Positions 1 through 10,100 of a DNA stretch of 64,000 nucleotides are shown here, one piece after another. Under the pieces are notes generated by a model. It saw only the letters and a list, made by a program, of their open reading frames with translations. It was not told where the DNA came from and made no database searches. The stretch covers positions 248,001 to 312,000 of the forward strand of contig NZ_SRKZ01000004.1 in the NCBI RefSeq assembly GCF_004745865.1, given 5' to 3'. The stretch comes from Hymenobacter wooponensis (GTDB lineage: Bacteria > Bacteroidota > Bacteroidia > Cytophagales > Hymenobacteraceae). How positions within the stretch are numbered: position 1 is the stretch's first letter; every line of letters starts with the position of its first letter. The position numbers were made by a program, and so were the translations under genes.

Positions 1-847
1 GGGAGCGGGGGTCGGCAGTGGGCGTTTCGCTGATACCGTATACCACGCCGCTCGTTCCGGCCGTAGCGGCTATTTCGCCGGCGTGCAGCACGTTGAGGGA
101 GAAGGCATTGTTGGGCTGGTCGCCGGCCCGGTAGCTGATGGGCGTACCGGCGTGCAGGCCTAGCTCCTGCGCAGCCTCCGGCGTGAGCCGGCCCTGCTCC
201 GAGAAGGTTTCTACCACCTCGGGCAGCAGGTCGTGGCTAATGCCGTAGTAGTCCAGCAAGTCCTGCGCAATGGCCTGCTCCCGGAAGTTCCAGAACACCC
301 CTTCCGACAAGCCCGATACCGTAGTCTGCATCAGGCCGGTCATCTGGTAGGCGATATAGTCGCCGGGCAGCTGAATCTTATAAATCTGCGCGTACAGGTC
401 GGGCTCGTTTTCCTTTACCCACTTCAGCTTAGAAGCGGTAAAGTTGCCCGGTGAGTTCAGGTAGTTGCTGAGGCAGTGCTCCTCGCCCAGCTCAGCAAAC
501 GCTTGGTTACCCAGGTCCACGGCGCGGCTGTCGCACCAGATGATGGCGGGGCGCAGCACTTTGCCCTGCTTATCAAGCAGAACAAGGCCGTGCATTTGAT
601 ACGTGATGCCGATGCCGGCTACCAGGGAAGCATCGAAGCCGTAGTTATGCTTAAGCTCCTGGGTAGCATTGATGGCTTCCTGCCACCACCGCTCGGGGCG
701 CTGCTCTGCCCAGTCGGCCGCCTCCACGGTAATCTCCATCTCCTTCTTGGGCGACGTGACGCTAGCCAGGCATTTGCCCGTTTCAGCGTTAAGCAGAGCT
801 ACCTTAATAGAGGAGCTTCCGATATCAAACCCGAGTAGGTATTTCAT
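1..847 (-). CDS. xylB: Xylulokinase (FGGY family), 3' end beyond the window
   Basis: Phosphorylates D-xylulose to xylulose-5-phosphate in the cytoplasm, the last xylose-specific step before the pentose phosphate pathway. About 282 residues are visible. The protein starts MKYLLGFDIGSSSIKVALLN, the FGGY ATP-binding phosphate-1 motif, and continues with YQMHGLVLLD, WCDSRAVD and LPGDYIAYQMTG; the Asp of the last motif fits the family's catalytic base region. Family members are near 495 residues, so roughly 210 residues lie outside. The ATG at 847 is the only sensible start because the kinase N-terminus begins directly there. A 526-bp gap with its own operator (1062-1093) and the terminator of the xylan operon lie upstream, so it is probably a separate transcription unit under the same LacI-type regulator. 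Family is certain; xylulose specificity is inferred from the xylan context. Confidence 0.9.
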   Translation of the reverse strand, partial: MKYLLGFDIGSSSIKVALLNAETGKCLASVTSPKKEMEITVEAADWAEQRPERWWQEAINATQELKHNYGFDASLVAGIGITYQMHGLVLLDKQGKVLRPAIIWCDSRAVDLGNQAFAELGEEHCLSNYLNSPGNFTASKLKWVKENEPDLYAQIYKIQLPGDYIAYQMTGLMQTTVSGLSEGVFWNFREQAIAQDLLDYYGISHDLLPEVVETFSEQGRLTPEAAQELGLHAGTPISYRAGDQPNNAFSLNVLHAGEIAATAGTSGVVYGISETPTADPRS

Positions 848-989
848 GGGTGGAACTGCAGTGAAGCGTCGTTGGTGAGAGCGGCACAACCCACTCACAC
901 GATAAAATTATATTTTCGATACAAGATCCAGCGCTAGAGCTAACATGGTGTGTAACCACTCACCCCCCGCTTTGCCCTCATTTCGTTAT

Positions 990-1144
990 CGAATATACAG
1001 CAACAAATAGTATCGCACGACAAATGAAAAAGGCCTCAATTGGCTAAAATTCAAATAAAAATATCGAAACCGTTTCCGGAAACGGTTTCGATAGCAAGTT
1101 GCCCGCAATTTTATTTTCGTAGAATATCTTCAAATAATGAAACG
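990..1144 (-). promoter_or_regulatory. xylB control region, paralogous to the uxuA/lacI control region
   Basis: The 526-bp gap 848-1373 holds no gene. Three blocks match the region at 27801-27966: cgaatataNagcaacaaa at 990, the operator at 1062-1093, and a block starting gtagaatatcttcaaataat at 1119. The first block and the operator are 72 bp apart in both copies; the third block follows the operator at 26 bp here and 37 bp in the other copy. In both places the gene to the left (xylB, uxuA) reads leftward, so the shared region most likely drives these genes. Read leftward, the third block gives ATTATTTGAAG, a possible -33 element, followed about 21 nt later by TAAAATTG, a fair -7 element. Promoter assignment is tentative; the similarity is directly visible. 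Confidence 0.6.
1062..1093. promoter_or_regulatory. 32-bp perfect palindromic operator (LacI type)
   Basis: Every base pairs across the centre at 1077/1078: the left half reads TATCGAAACCGTTTCC and the right half is its exact complement reversed. Each half is itself a quasi-palindrome (GAAACCGTTTC and GAAACGGTTTC), so four GAAAC/GTTTC half-sites are packed together. A CpG centre with A/T-rich arms is usual for LacI-family operators. The site at 27873-27904, beside the lacI-family gene, matches at 27 of 32 positions. Binding by that regulator is inferred from family and position. Confidence 0.75.
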
Positions 1145-1145
1145 C

Positions 1146-1183
1146 ATAAAGCGCGAGCCATTTTCGAATGACTCGCGCTTTAT
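1146..1183 (-). terminator. Hairpin terminator after the xylan operon
   Basis: A perfect 12-bp stem (ATAAAGCGCGAG, 1146-1157, with CTCGCGCTTTAT, 1172-1183) closes a 14-nt loop. It lies about 190 bp past the GH10 stop in the direction of transcription and just before the xylB control region, so it probably isolates xylB from the operon. The tract after it is only moderately T-rich. Confidence 0.55.
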
Positions 1184-1373
1184 AGCAAATAGTACCATTT
1201 ATTTAAACAAGCCCATTCTGCTAGGCCAGTGCTTTACTTTATATACAACCAAGTGGCCACCCTGGCACCCTGAGTATAACGCTTCAGTGGCCTAGCAACT
1301 ATGAGTACGCTGCCCTAAGGCCTGCTTTTTATTGAGCTGTGAATCTGGCAGACATGCCCTATACTATAGTATA

Positions 1374-2501
1374 TTACTTGCTTTTCTGGGCCGCTTGCAC
1401 TACTGCCTGAAAGGCTGGCTTAGACTCATAATTACGATCAAACAATAGTGGGTAGCTGGTGCGGCCTTTAATGGGCCAATCATTCAACCAGGAATCTGCA
1501 TCTGTAACGCCCCATAAGGTGATGCGGTCAATGACGTCGCGGTGCTTGTGGAACAGCGCAAACAGGTCAGCATACCGCTTGGTTAGCTGTTGCTGCACAG
1601 AGTCGGGCAGACTTGCCTGGTAAGGATTGTATTGCGTGGCTGCGGCGTAGTTTTCGGAAATATCGGCACCTCCCTGACGGCGGCTAGGCTTAGGCAGCAC
1701 ATCAACGTCCAGCTCAGTAAAGTTGACATGCACCCCCAATTTCGAGAAGGCCACTATACTGGCCTCAATCTGCTCAATACTGGGCTGTTTCAGGCCGTAA
1801 TGCCCCTGCATCCCAATAGCCGTTACCTTGATGCCTTTTGCCTGCAAGCCTTTCACCAACTTAATCACTCCATCCCGCTTTTCCGGGCGGTAGAGGCTGT
1901 AGTCATTATAGTAGAGCTCCGCTTTCGGGTCGGCTTTGTGGGCATACTCAAAGGCTTTGGCGGCGAAGTCTTCGCCAAGGATTTCCAGCCACTTGGTTTT
2001 GCGCAGATCGCCTTGCTGGTCATCAATAGCTTCATTTACCACATCCCAACCGCCAATCTTTCCCTTGTAGCGCCCAACTACGGTGTTAATGTGCTCTTCC
2101 AGACGCTTTAATAGCACCTCCCGGCTTACCGGCTTGCCGGCCTCATCCTCAAACACCCACTTCGGCGTTTGCTGATGCCACATGAGCGTATGCCCAATGA
2201 TGAACATCTTATTCTGCTGCCCAAATGCCACGTACTCATCGGCGGGCTTGAAGTTATACGTAGTGGGCTGCGGATGCACCGGCCCCCACTTAAGCAGATT
2301 CTCGGGGCTGATGGTGTTGAACTGCTGCTTAATCAGGGCCGAGGCTTTGGCATCCTGGCCACTAATCTGCCGGTAGTTAAGCGCTGTCCCCACGTAAAAA
2401 TCCTTTTTGAACGTGTCTTTCAGCGTGGGCTGCGCCTTTTGCACAAACCCCAGGGCCACACCAGCTAAGGCAGTGGAAAGCAGAATGTTTCTTGTTTTCA
2501 T
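1374..2501 (-). CDS. GH10 endo-1,4-beta-xylanase, secreted
   Basis: Cleaves internal beta-1,4 bonds of the xylan backbone by the retaining mechanism. Residues 1-23 look like a signal peptide, then a single GH10 barrel fills the protein (375 residues, normal for a catalytic domain without a CBM). The acid/base Glu is E157 in GGWDVVNEAID and the nucleophile is E263 in VNFTELDVDV; the xylose-binding motifs HTLMWHQQ (near 104) and LWGVTDADSWLND (near 330) are also present. It is the last gene of the leftward operon, 201 bp after the acetyl esterase with a strong hairpin in between, so it may be expressed at a different level from its neighbours. No lipobox is seen, so location is periplasm or outside rather than surface lipoprotein. 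Confidence 0.95.
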   Translation of the reverse strand: MKTRNILLSTALAGVALGFVQKAQPTLKDTFKKDFYVGTALNYRQISGQDAKASALIKQQFNTISPENLLKWGPVHPQPTTYNFKPADEYVAFGQQNKMFIIGHTLMWHQQTPKWVFEDEAGKPVSREVLLKRLEEHINTVVGRYKGKIGGWDVVNEAIDDQQGDLRKTKWLEILGEDFAAKAFEYAHKADPKAELYYNDYSLYRPEKRDGVIKLVKGLQAKGIKVTAIGMQGHYGLKQPSIEQIEASIVAFSKLGVHVNFTELDVDVLPKPSRRQGGADISENYAAATQYNPYQASLPDSVQQQLTKRYADLFALFHKHRDVIDRITLWGVTDADSWLNDWPIKGRTSYPLLFDRNYESKPAFQAVVQAAQKSK

Positions 2502-2615
2502 AGATAAGGTATTACAGAGGGCCGGGGTTAGCTGATGTACTTCTGTATGAGCACAGCCCGTACGGGTATAATGGCGTTACGCCATTCCTGTTGTGCTTCA
2601 GAGGGCCTAGATCTA

Positions 2616-2656
2616 CCTATGTGCTAATGCGGGATAAGCGCGCATTAGCACATAGG
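2616..2656 (-). terminator. 16-bp stem hairpin between esterase and xylanase genes
   Basis: CCTATGTGCTAATGCG (2616-2631) pairs perfectly with 2641-2656 around a 9-nt loop. A second short palindrome, AATGGCGTTACGCCATT, lies nearby around 2570-2590. As both flanking genes run leftward, this could be a partial terminator or an mRNA-processing structure that sets the xylanase level. There is no clear T tract. Confidence 0.45.
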
Positions 2657-2702
2657 CAGTACTTTCACCTACCGGCCTGGGAAGAAGATGAGACTGGCCT
2701 AG

Positions 2703-4691
2703 TTACTTGGTTTGAAAAGTAGAGGCCGGTAAGCCTTCCTTGTTGTAGAGCTTCGTACCCTCGGGGTTATCGGCCCACGCATAGCGTACCGATACTGGCT
2801 GGGGCACCTGGTCGCTCCAAACTACTACCTTGTTGCCTTCGATTTTGGCGTTGGCCCACACGTACTTGTTATCGGCCCCGGCAATAGCGAAGTACTGCAA
2901 GTTGTCGCCACCCTTCGCTACCAGCCCGCTACCCGTGTTGGTGAAGGAGAGGGTGACTTTGTTGCCGTTCACCTGCATCGACTGGTAGAGGGGCCCCATG
3001 CCCACCATCTTCTTCTCGCCGTAGGCCACTGATTGCGCAGCCAGCGCCAAGCGGTGGCCTACCGTCTGCTTATCAAGGGGGTGAATGTCGTTCCACTCGC
3101 CCACGTCGAGCAGCACTGCCATGCCCGTGTTGGGTACGGTCAGTGTGCGACGCTGCGCATCACGCAGGGCGGCCCACCCACTCTCGCTGGGCTCCTTTTT
3201 TACGGCCATGAAGTTGGGCAGCTGCGCGTAAATGAAGGGCATTGTGGGCTGCTGCTTGCGCGCCCGCCAATCGGCAATCAGGCTGGTGAGCAGGGCTTGG
3301 TAGTCCTCCGGGTGGCCCGCGTTCGATTCGCCCTGGTACCAGAGCACTCCTTTAACGGCGTAGGGCAGCACGGGCGCAATCATGCCATTATACAGCCCTC
3401 CGGGTTGATATTGGAAGGTGGTAGTGCCCGGTGTGGGCGGCATAGTGGCCCCCAGCTTGTACTGCCACGGCCCGCGCAAGTCAATGGTCTGCCCCTCACT
3501 CGTGAGCTGGTAATTTTTACCCATCGTAAACCCACCACGGCCGCCATTGCTGATAAGCCGCACAACTATCACGTTTTTGCCGGCCTTCAGCACGCCGGGC
3601 TTGAAGTCGTACTTGCGGGGCGGGTATTGGTAGCCCGTTGTACCCACCAGTTGGCCGTTGATATAGGTAGAGTCGGCGTCAACCAGCGTACCTAGCTCTA
3701 AACGGGCCGGTTTGCCTACCATACTGGCGGGCACCTCTACCTCTTTCCGAAACCACATTACGCCATTCACCGGGCCCAGCGGGGTTTGATCGGCCCAGTA
3801 ACCCGGCACATTCATGGAAGCCCAACCGCTGGCGTCGTAGCCTACTGCCGACCACTTGGTCTGGCCTGGCGCTTCCCCTTGATCTGTCTGGTGCAAACGC
3901 TTATACCAGTCGGCTACGGCCGCGCCCTCGCGCTGCTTAATGCCGGCTACCAAGGCACTGTCTCGGTACTTAGCACCTTGCTGCTCATACGTGGGGAACT
4001 GCTTCAGCGCCTCGGCACTCAGCCAAGCTTCGGCCGGCGAGCCGCCCACTGCATCTTTAATAATGCCTACCGGCACCTGATATTTCGCGCTTATTTCCTT
4101 AGCAAAGAAGTAGGCCACCGCTGAAAACTGCAGGATGCTTTGGGGGTCAACGGATACCCACGAGCCTCCCGTCAGGTCAGCTTGCAGTCCTTTGAAGGCG
4201 TAAGTCAGGGGCACGTTAAACTGCCGGATGCGTGGGTTGTTGGCCTGGGCTACCTCCTGCGGGTACTTGTCGCGCACCCGGCTCATGGGCGTTTCCATGT
4301 TCGACTGCCCCGAGCAGAGCCACACATCACCCACCAGCACATCCTTCAGCGTGATGTGGTTGCTGGCCGTAATGTCCATCTGATACGGCCCGCCGGCTTT
4401 CAGAGCGGGCAAGCTAATCTGCCATTTGCCGTCGGCGCCGGTGGTAGCCTGGTAGGTTTTTCCATTGAACTTCAGGGCTACTTTCTCGCTGGGTTTGGCC
4501 CAGCCCCAAATGTTCACCTTCGTGTCGCGCTGCAGCACCATGCCGTCGCTAACCAGCTTCGGCAGGCGCACTTGCGCAGTAGTTTCGGTGGGTGTCAGCA
4601 AATAGCTACCTAGGGCGGCCAGCACCAAGCTGCGACGGCCCAGCGCCGAGGTCCAGAATGAGATAGATCCAGTGAGAGGAGAATGAGTCAT
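2703..4691 (-). CDS. CE20-like (sialate O-acetylesterase family) acetyl esterase
   Basis: An SGNH-fold esterase of the type usually annotated sialate O-acetylesterase; in xylan loci such proteins (CE20) remove acetyl groups from xylo-oligosaccharides. The catalytic Ser is S130 in GDVWLCSGQSNM, the third SGNH block is WYQGESNAGHPEDY (near 451), and D535/H537 in GEWNDIHPLDKQ complete the triad. A beta-galactosidase-like jelly-roll module with WFRKEVEVP and DSTYINGQLVG is inserted at about 285-390 and splits the SGNH domain, as in CE20. Residues 1-40 look like a signal peptide with a long N-region ending near TTAQ. Length (662) suits this architecture. Acetylxylan activity is inferred from the neighbours; no other sialic acid gene is present. 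Confidence 0.85.
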   Translation of the reverse strand: MTHSPLTGSISFWTSALGRRSLVLAALGSYLLTPTETTAQVRLPKLVSDGMVLQRDTKVNIWGWAKPSEKVALKFNGKTYQATTGADGKWQISLPALKAGGPYQMDITASNHITLKDVLVGDVWLCSGQSNMETPMSRVRDKYPQEVAQANNPRIRQFNVPLTYAFKGLQADLTGGSWVSVDPQSILQFSAVAYFFAKEISAKYQVPVGIIKDAVGGSPAEAWLSAEALKQFPTYEQQGAKYRDSALVAGIKQREGAAVADWYKRLHQTDQGEAPGQTKWSAVGYDASGWASMNVPGYWADQTPLGPVNGVMWFRKEVEVPASMVGKPARLELGTLVDADSTYINGQLVGTTGYQYPPRKYDFKPGVLKAGKNVIVVRLISNGGRGGFTMGKNYQLTSEGQTIDLRGPWQYKLGATMPPTPGTTTFQYQPGGLYNGMIAPVLPYAVKGVLWYQGESNAGHPEDYQALLTSLIADWRARKQQPTMPFIYAQLPNFMAVKKEPSESGWAALRDAQRRTLTVPNTGMAVLLDVGEWNDIHPLDKQTVGHRLALAAQSVAYGEKKMVGMGPLYQSMQVNGNKVTLSFTNTGSGLVAKGGDNLQYFAIAGADNKYVWANAKIEGNKVVVWSDQVPQPVSVRYAWADNPEGTKLYNKEGLPASTFQTK

Positions 4692-4955
4692 GTGACTACA
4701 GTTTGTACTACTAAAGTTTCGTATTGTGAGTGGGTACTCGTTTGGGAAGGCGCACCTGGCCTAGCAGTACTTCTTTCAAGCATCATGCCCTACAATCTGC
4801 TACCGGCCTAGTGGCTTTGCGCCGTGGCGCAGGGTAGAGTCCAGTTCTGGGCGGCACTCGCTAGGCCTAGGCCAGGGCGCGCTCGAGACAGGGTATCTTT
4901 TGTGTTGCAGCTAAACTGAACCATGCGAGTCTGCTGCGTGTCTATGGACGCCAAA

Positions 4956-7022
4956 TTATCGACGAGGCCGCATGTCGTCGGCAATAACCGCCTCCAGCGT
5001 GTGCATGGGAGGCTCGACGGTGGCAGGAATGGGCAGGTGACTGAACTGCTGAAAATACAGCAGACAGGCATCTTTCCACTGCACCGCGTTGCCACTCTGG
5101 CTCCGGAGCTTGTTCTGCACGGCTGCAAACCGCTCGGCATCAACGTAGGGTTGAACCTGGTCCCAGGTGCGCTGAAACTGCCGCGCTTGCTGCACCCCTT
5201 TATCGTAGTGCGCGCACAGCTCATTCCACAAGGTATTGCCCGATTTCATCTTGAAATCCCAGGGCAGGTGATGGAACCACAGCAGGTACTCGTCGGGGCA
5301 GGTGTTCGGGTTATTTAGCTGCGAGGCCAGCGGCTCGTGGTATTGGCTTACTGCATCACTCCCCGCTTTTGTACGGTCGAAGCCTACCCCATTCTCATTT
5401 GCCTGGTGGTAGTAGCCGGGGGTCCAGTCGGCGCGCATTTTGGGTGGGGCCCACCACGGGCCGGGGCCATAGTGGCCGCGGGTGGCCGACATAATATGGT
5501 GCAGGCCTAGGGGCATGGAATAGTTCACGACGGCTTCCCGGCTGTCTAGCATCAGTTGCTTTACCGGCGCCAGAAAGTTGGTATTCCAGTCGGGGGATGT
5601 AGTAGCACTGGCCGCCGAGCCGGTAGCTCCGGCGAAGGTTAGTTTAAGCCACTCATCGGCAATCTGGGCGCTCTTCAGCTGGTTGTTCCAGGCCAGCCGA
5701 CCAAAAGCGTACCAATTGGCCTGGGCGAAGTCGTGGCCCGTACAGTTCCGGTCTAGGCCAGTGTTGGCAACGCCGGCCATGGCCGTGTGGGTTTGCGGGT
5801 ACACGCTGCCATCGGTGCAGCGGGCCACCGTGCTGCCGGGGCCAGCCTGGTTGGTGTCGCTTTGCAGGCACTCCTCCCACATGGTTGACAGGAATGCCAG
5901 GTCGATGGAGTGCCCCAAATACTCCTGAGTTATCTGAAACTCCGGCATCACGGAGGTCTTCTTCATGGCCCCAAACAGCGGGCTAAACGGCTCACGAGGC
6001 TGAAAATCGACGGGCCCGTTTTTCACCTGCACAATCACGTTATCACGAAATTTGCCGTCGAGGGGCACAAACTCGTTGTAGGCCTGCTTGGCGCGGTCCT
6101 TATCGGTGGGGCTGTATACGAAGGCCCGCCACATCACCAAACCGTGGTAGGGCTTGAGGGCATCGGCCAGCATGTTGGCGCCGTCGGCGTGGGTGCGGCC
6201 ATAGTCCTGGGGGCCGGGCTGGCCTTCGCTGCTGGCTTTCACTAAAAAGCCACCAAAATCCGGAATCTGCTGGTAAATCTCCTTGGCCTTGCTTTGCCAC
6301 CATTTCACCACGGCGGGGTCCAAGGGGTCCGAAGTCTTCAGTCCACCTAGCAGAGCTGGCGACGAGAACTTCACCGCCAAGTACGTCTTCACGCCGTACG
6401 GCCGTAGCTCATCGGCCACCGCTTTTACGCGGGCCAGATACTCCGCCGACAAAATCAACGGTGATGCATTTACATTATTAATAACGGCACCGTTAATACC
6501 CACCGAAGCGTTGGCACGAGCGTACTCTCGCCACCGGGTTTTGTCGCGGTTTGTCGTTACGAACGAGCTGTCTTTGCGCCAGAAGATGGACTGCCCCGCG
6601 TACCCGCGCTCCACCGAGCCATCGGGGTTGTCCCAATGGTTGAGCAGGCGGTACTCATACGACGGATTGGAGACGCCAGCCTGCGCGGTCTGGCCCGTTT
6701 GCTGGCGCCGCAACAGCTCAAACACGCCGTACAGGAGCCCCGCCTCCGTACTGGCCTGCACGCCGTTGGGGCTGATACGATACCCGTCGTACTTGATAGC
6801 CTTGTCCTTTTTGAGTGTTAGCGTAAAAGTGGCACCCGAGTTTCCTTGCCAGCCTTGCTGTAATTCCTGCCGTGCACTGGCCAGCACCGCCGAGTTTTTG
6901 GCAGCGGCTACAACCGTAACGGGCACTGCTTTCTGCTGACGGAGCCACAGCTGATGGCCATCTTCGGCATGCAACCCAACAGGGGCGCTCAGAAGAAACA
7001 GGATAGGAGTAAGTTTTCTCAT
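4956..7022 (-). CDS. GH67 alpha-glucuronidase, first copy, secreted
   Basis: Removes (4-O-methyl-)D-glucuronic acid from the non-reducing terminal xylose of aldouronic acids by inversion. The 688-residue protein has the GH67 layout: an N-terminal beta-sandwich domain, then the barrel with MLNHWDN-like LLNHWDNPDGSVERGYAG, the acidic SEGQPGPQDYGRTHADG motif, KNGPVDFQPREPF and QITQEYLG, and the C-terminal helical domain. I chose the ATG at 7022 because it gives a clean signal peptide (MRKLTPILFLLSAPVGLHA); an in-frame ATG 12 codons earlier would place a hydrophilic stretch before it. It lies between a GH43 and the CE20-like esterase. A second GH67 at 24328-26433 has the same domain plan and also a signal peptide, so the two probably differ in oligosaccharide preference rather than in location. 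Confidence 0.93.
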   Translation of the reverse strand: MRKLTPILFLLSAPVGLHAEDGHQLWLRQQKAVPVTVVAAAKNSAVLASARQELQQGWQGNSGATFTLTLKKDKAIKYDGYRISPNGVQASTEAGLLYGVFELLRRQQTGQTAQAGVSNPSYEYRLLNHWDNPDGSVERGYAGQSIFWRKDSSFVTTNRDKTRWREYARANASVGINGAVINNVNASPLILSAEYLARVKAVADELRPYGVKTYLAVKFSSPALLGGLKTSDPLDPAVVKWWQSKAKEIYQQIPDFGGFLVKASSEGQPGPQDYGRTHADGANMLADALKPYHGLVMWRAFVYSPTDKDRAKQAYNEFVPLDGKFRDNVIVQVKNGPVDFQPREPFSPLFGAMKKTSVMPEFQITQEYLGHSIDLAFLSTMWEECLQSDTNQAGPGSTVARCTDGSVYPQTHTAMAGVANTGLDRNCTGHDFAQANWYAFGRLAWNNQLKSAQIADEWLKLTFAGATGSAASATTSPDWNTNFLAPVKQLMLDSREAVVNYSMPLGLHHIMSATRGHYGPGPWWAPPKMRADWTPGYYHQANENGVGFDRTKAGSDAVSQYHEPLASQLNNPNTCPDEYLLWFHHLPWDFKMKSGNTLWNELCAHYDKGVQQARQFQRTWDQVQPYVDAERFAAVQNKLRSQSGNAVQWKDACLLYFQQFSHLPIPATVEPPMHTLEAVIADDMRPRR

Positions 7023-7074
7023 GGATGGGAAGGAATAGGTCGGTGGTTGAAGCGCCAAGCAGGCCGCTAGGCCA

Positions 7075-8031
7075 TTACTTCACAGGCGCTACTCCTGTGG
7101 TCGTCTGCACTATTTTCTGGATGGAGCCATCCTTGTTGTAGTGCAGCTCATCCACGCAGATGGAGCGGCGGTAGCTGCCGCCGGTGGGCAAGGAGCCGTT
7201 GTGGTAGAAGAAGTAGCTCTTGCCCTTGTAGTCGATGATGCCGGGGTGGGTAGTAAAGCTGTTGGGCACGTTTTCCTGGATGATGCCGCGGTACGTCCAG
7301 GGGCCAGTGGCGCTGGGGGCTGTGCAGTACTCTATCATTTCGGGCTTGGTGCCGGCGCTGGCGTACACGAGGTAGTACAGCTTTTTGCGCTTGTACACCC
7401 AGGGGCCTTCGATATAGTTCTTGATATTCAGCACCGTGATAGGGCCAGCCAGCTCCGTCAGGTTGTCCTTTAGCTTCACCCAGCGGCAGCTTAAGTTGCC
7501 CCAGTACAGGTAGGCCTGCTTGTCATCGTCGATGAACACAGTGGGGTCAATGTCGTCCCAGGCGTGAGGCTTGTCCTTGGTCATCTCATTGACAATAAGC
7601 GCCTTGCCTATAGCATCTTTGAACGGCCCCGTGGGGCGGTCCGACACGGCCACGCCAATGGCCGCGCCACCCTGGCTGTTATCGTCTTTCTTATGAAACG
7701 TGGATACAAACCAGTAGAACTTGCCGTTGTGGTACACGCACTGCGCCGCGTAGGCATCGCCGGTAGCCCAGGCGAAGGTGCGGGGCGAGAGGCGCGTGCC
7801 GTACGATTTCCAGTGCACCATGTCGGTGGTGGAGTAGATGCGCCAGTCGGGCATTTTGTAGTTGGTTTCCTGCACCGAAGCCGTGTCGTGGCCGGTGTAC
7901 AGAAACAGCGTATCGCGGTACACCAGCGGCGCCGGGTCGGCCGTGAATACGTCTTTGATAATTGGGTTTTGCGCCTGCAAAGGGAGGTAGGCCACTAGGG
8001 CAAGCAGGGCAATGAGCCAGGTCTTTTGCAT
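7075..8031 (-). CDS. GH43 glycosidase (single domain), secreted
   Basis: A five-bladed beta-propeller GH43 enzyme, probably an alpha-L-arabinofuranosidase or beta-xylosidase acting on arabinoxylan fragments. From the ATG at 8031 the protein has 318 residues with signal peptide MQKTWLIALLALVAYLPLQA. The catalytic base is D32 in FTADPAPLVYRD, the pKa-tuning Asp lies in DDIDPTVFIDDD, and the acid Glu in YIEGPWVYKRKKLYYLVYA. The longer reading frame that begins at 8136 overlaps the upstream esterase gene and lacks a signal sequence at its start, so I reject it. There is no C-terminal accessory domain, unlike the other three GH43 proteins of the locus. Subfamily and exact linkage cannot be read from the sequence by eye. 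Confidence 0.88.
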   Translation of the reverse strand: MQKTWLIALLALVAYLPLQAQNPIIKDVFTADPAPLVYRDTLFLYTGHDTASVQETNYKMPDWRIYSTTDMVHWKSYGTRLSPRTFAWATGDAYAAQCVYHNGKFYWFVSTFHKKDDNSQGGAAIGVAVSDRPTGPFKDAIGKALIVNEMTKDKPHAWDDIDPTVFIDDDKQAYLYWGNLSCRWVKLKDNLTELAGPITVLNIKNYIEGPWVYKRKKLYYLVYASAGTKPEMIEYCTAPSATGPWTYRGIIQENVPNSFTTHPGIIDYKGKSYFFYHNGSLPTGGSYRRSICVDELHYNKDGSIQKIVQTTTGVAPVK

Positions 8032-8093
8032 TGTATAGTTAATGGGTGGGAAGACTACAAAGGCTAGCGAGGGCCGCGAGGCTTGCGGGCTAC

Positions 8094-10037
<1,944 letters not shown>

Positions 10038-10100
10038 CTAGCAGGCTAGGTAGTGGGTGGGAAATTCACACGGTTGACAATCGAGCGGCTTCTTCAGCTC

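Noticed and set aside
1062..1093. Rho-independent terminator as an explanation of the palindrome
   Set aside because: No loop, no T tract, a CpG centre and a partner site at the uxuA promoter; an operator explains it better.
4808..5224. 138-residue leftward frame overlapping the end of the first GH67 gene
   Set aside because: Reads as Cys/Ser/Arg-rich low-quality sequence in another frame of the GH67 coding region; no start signal or family.
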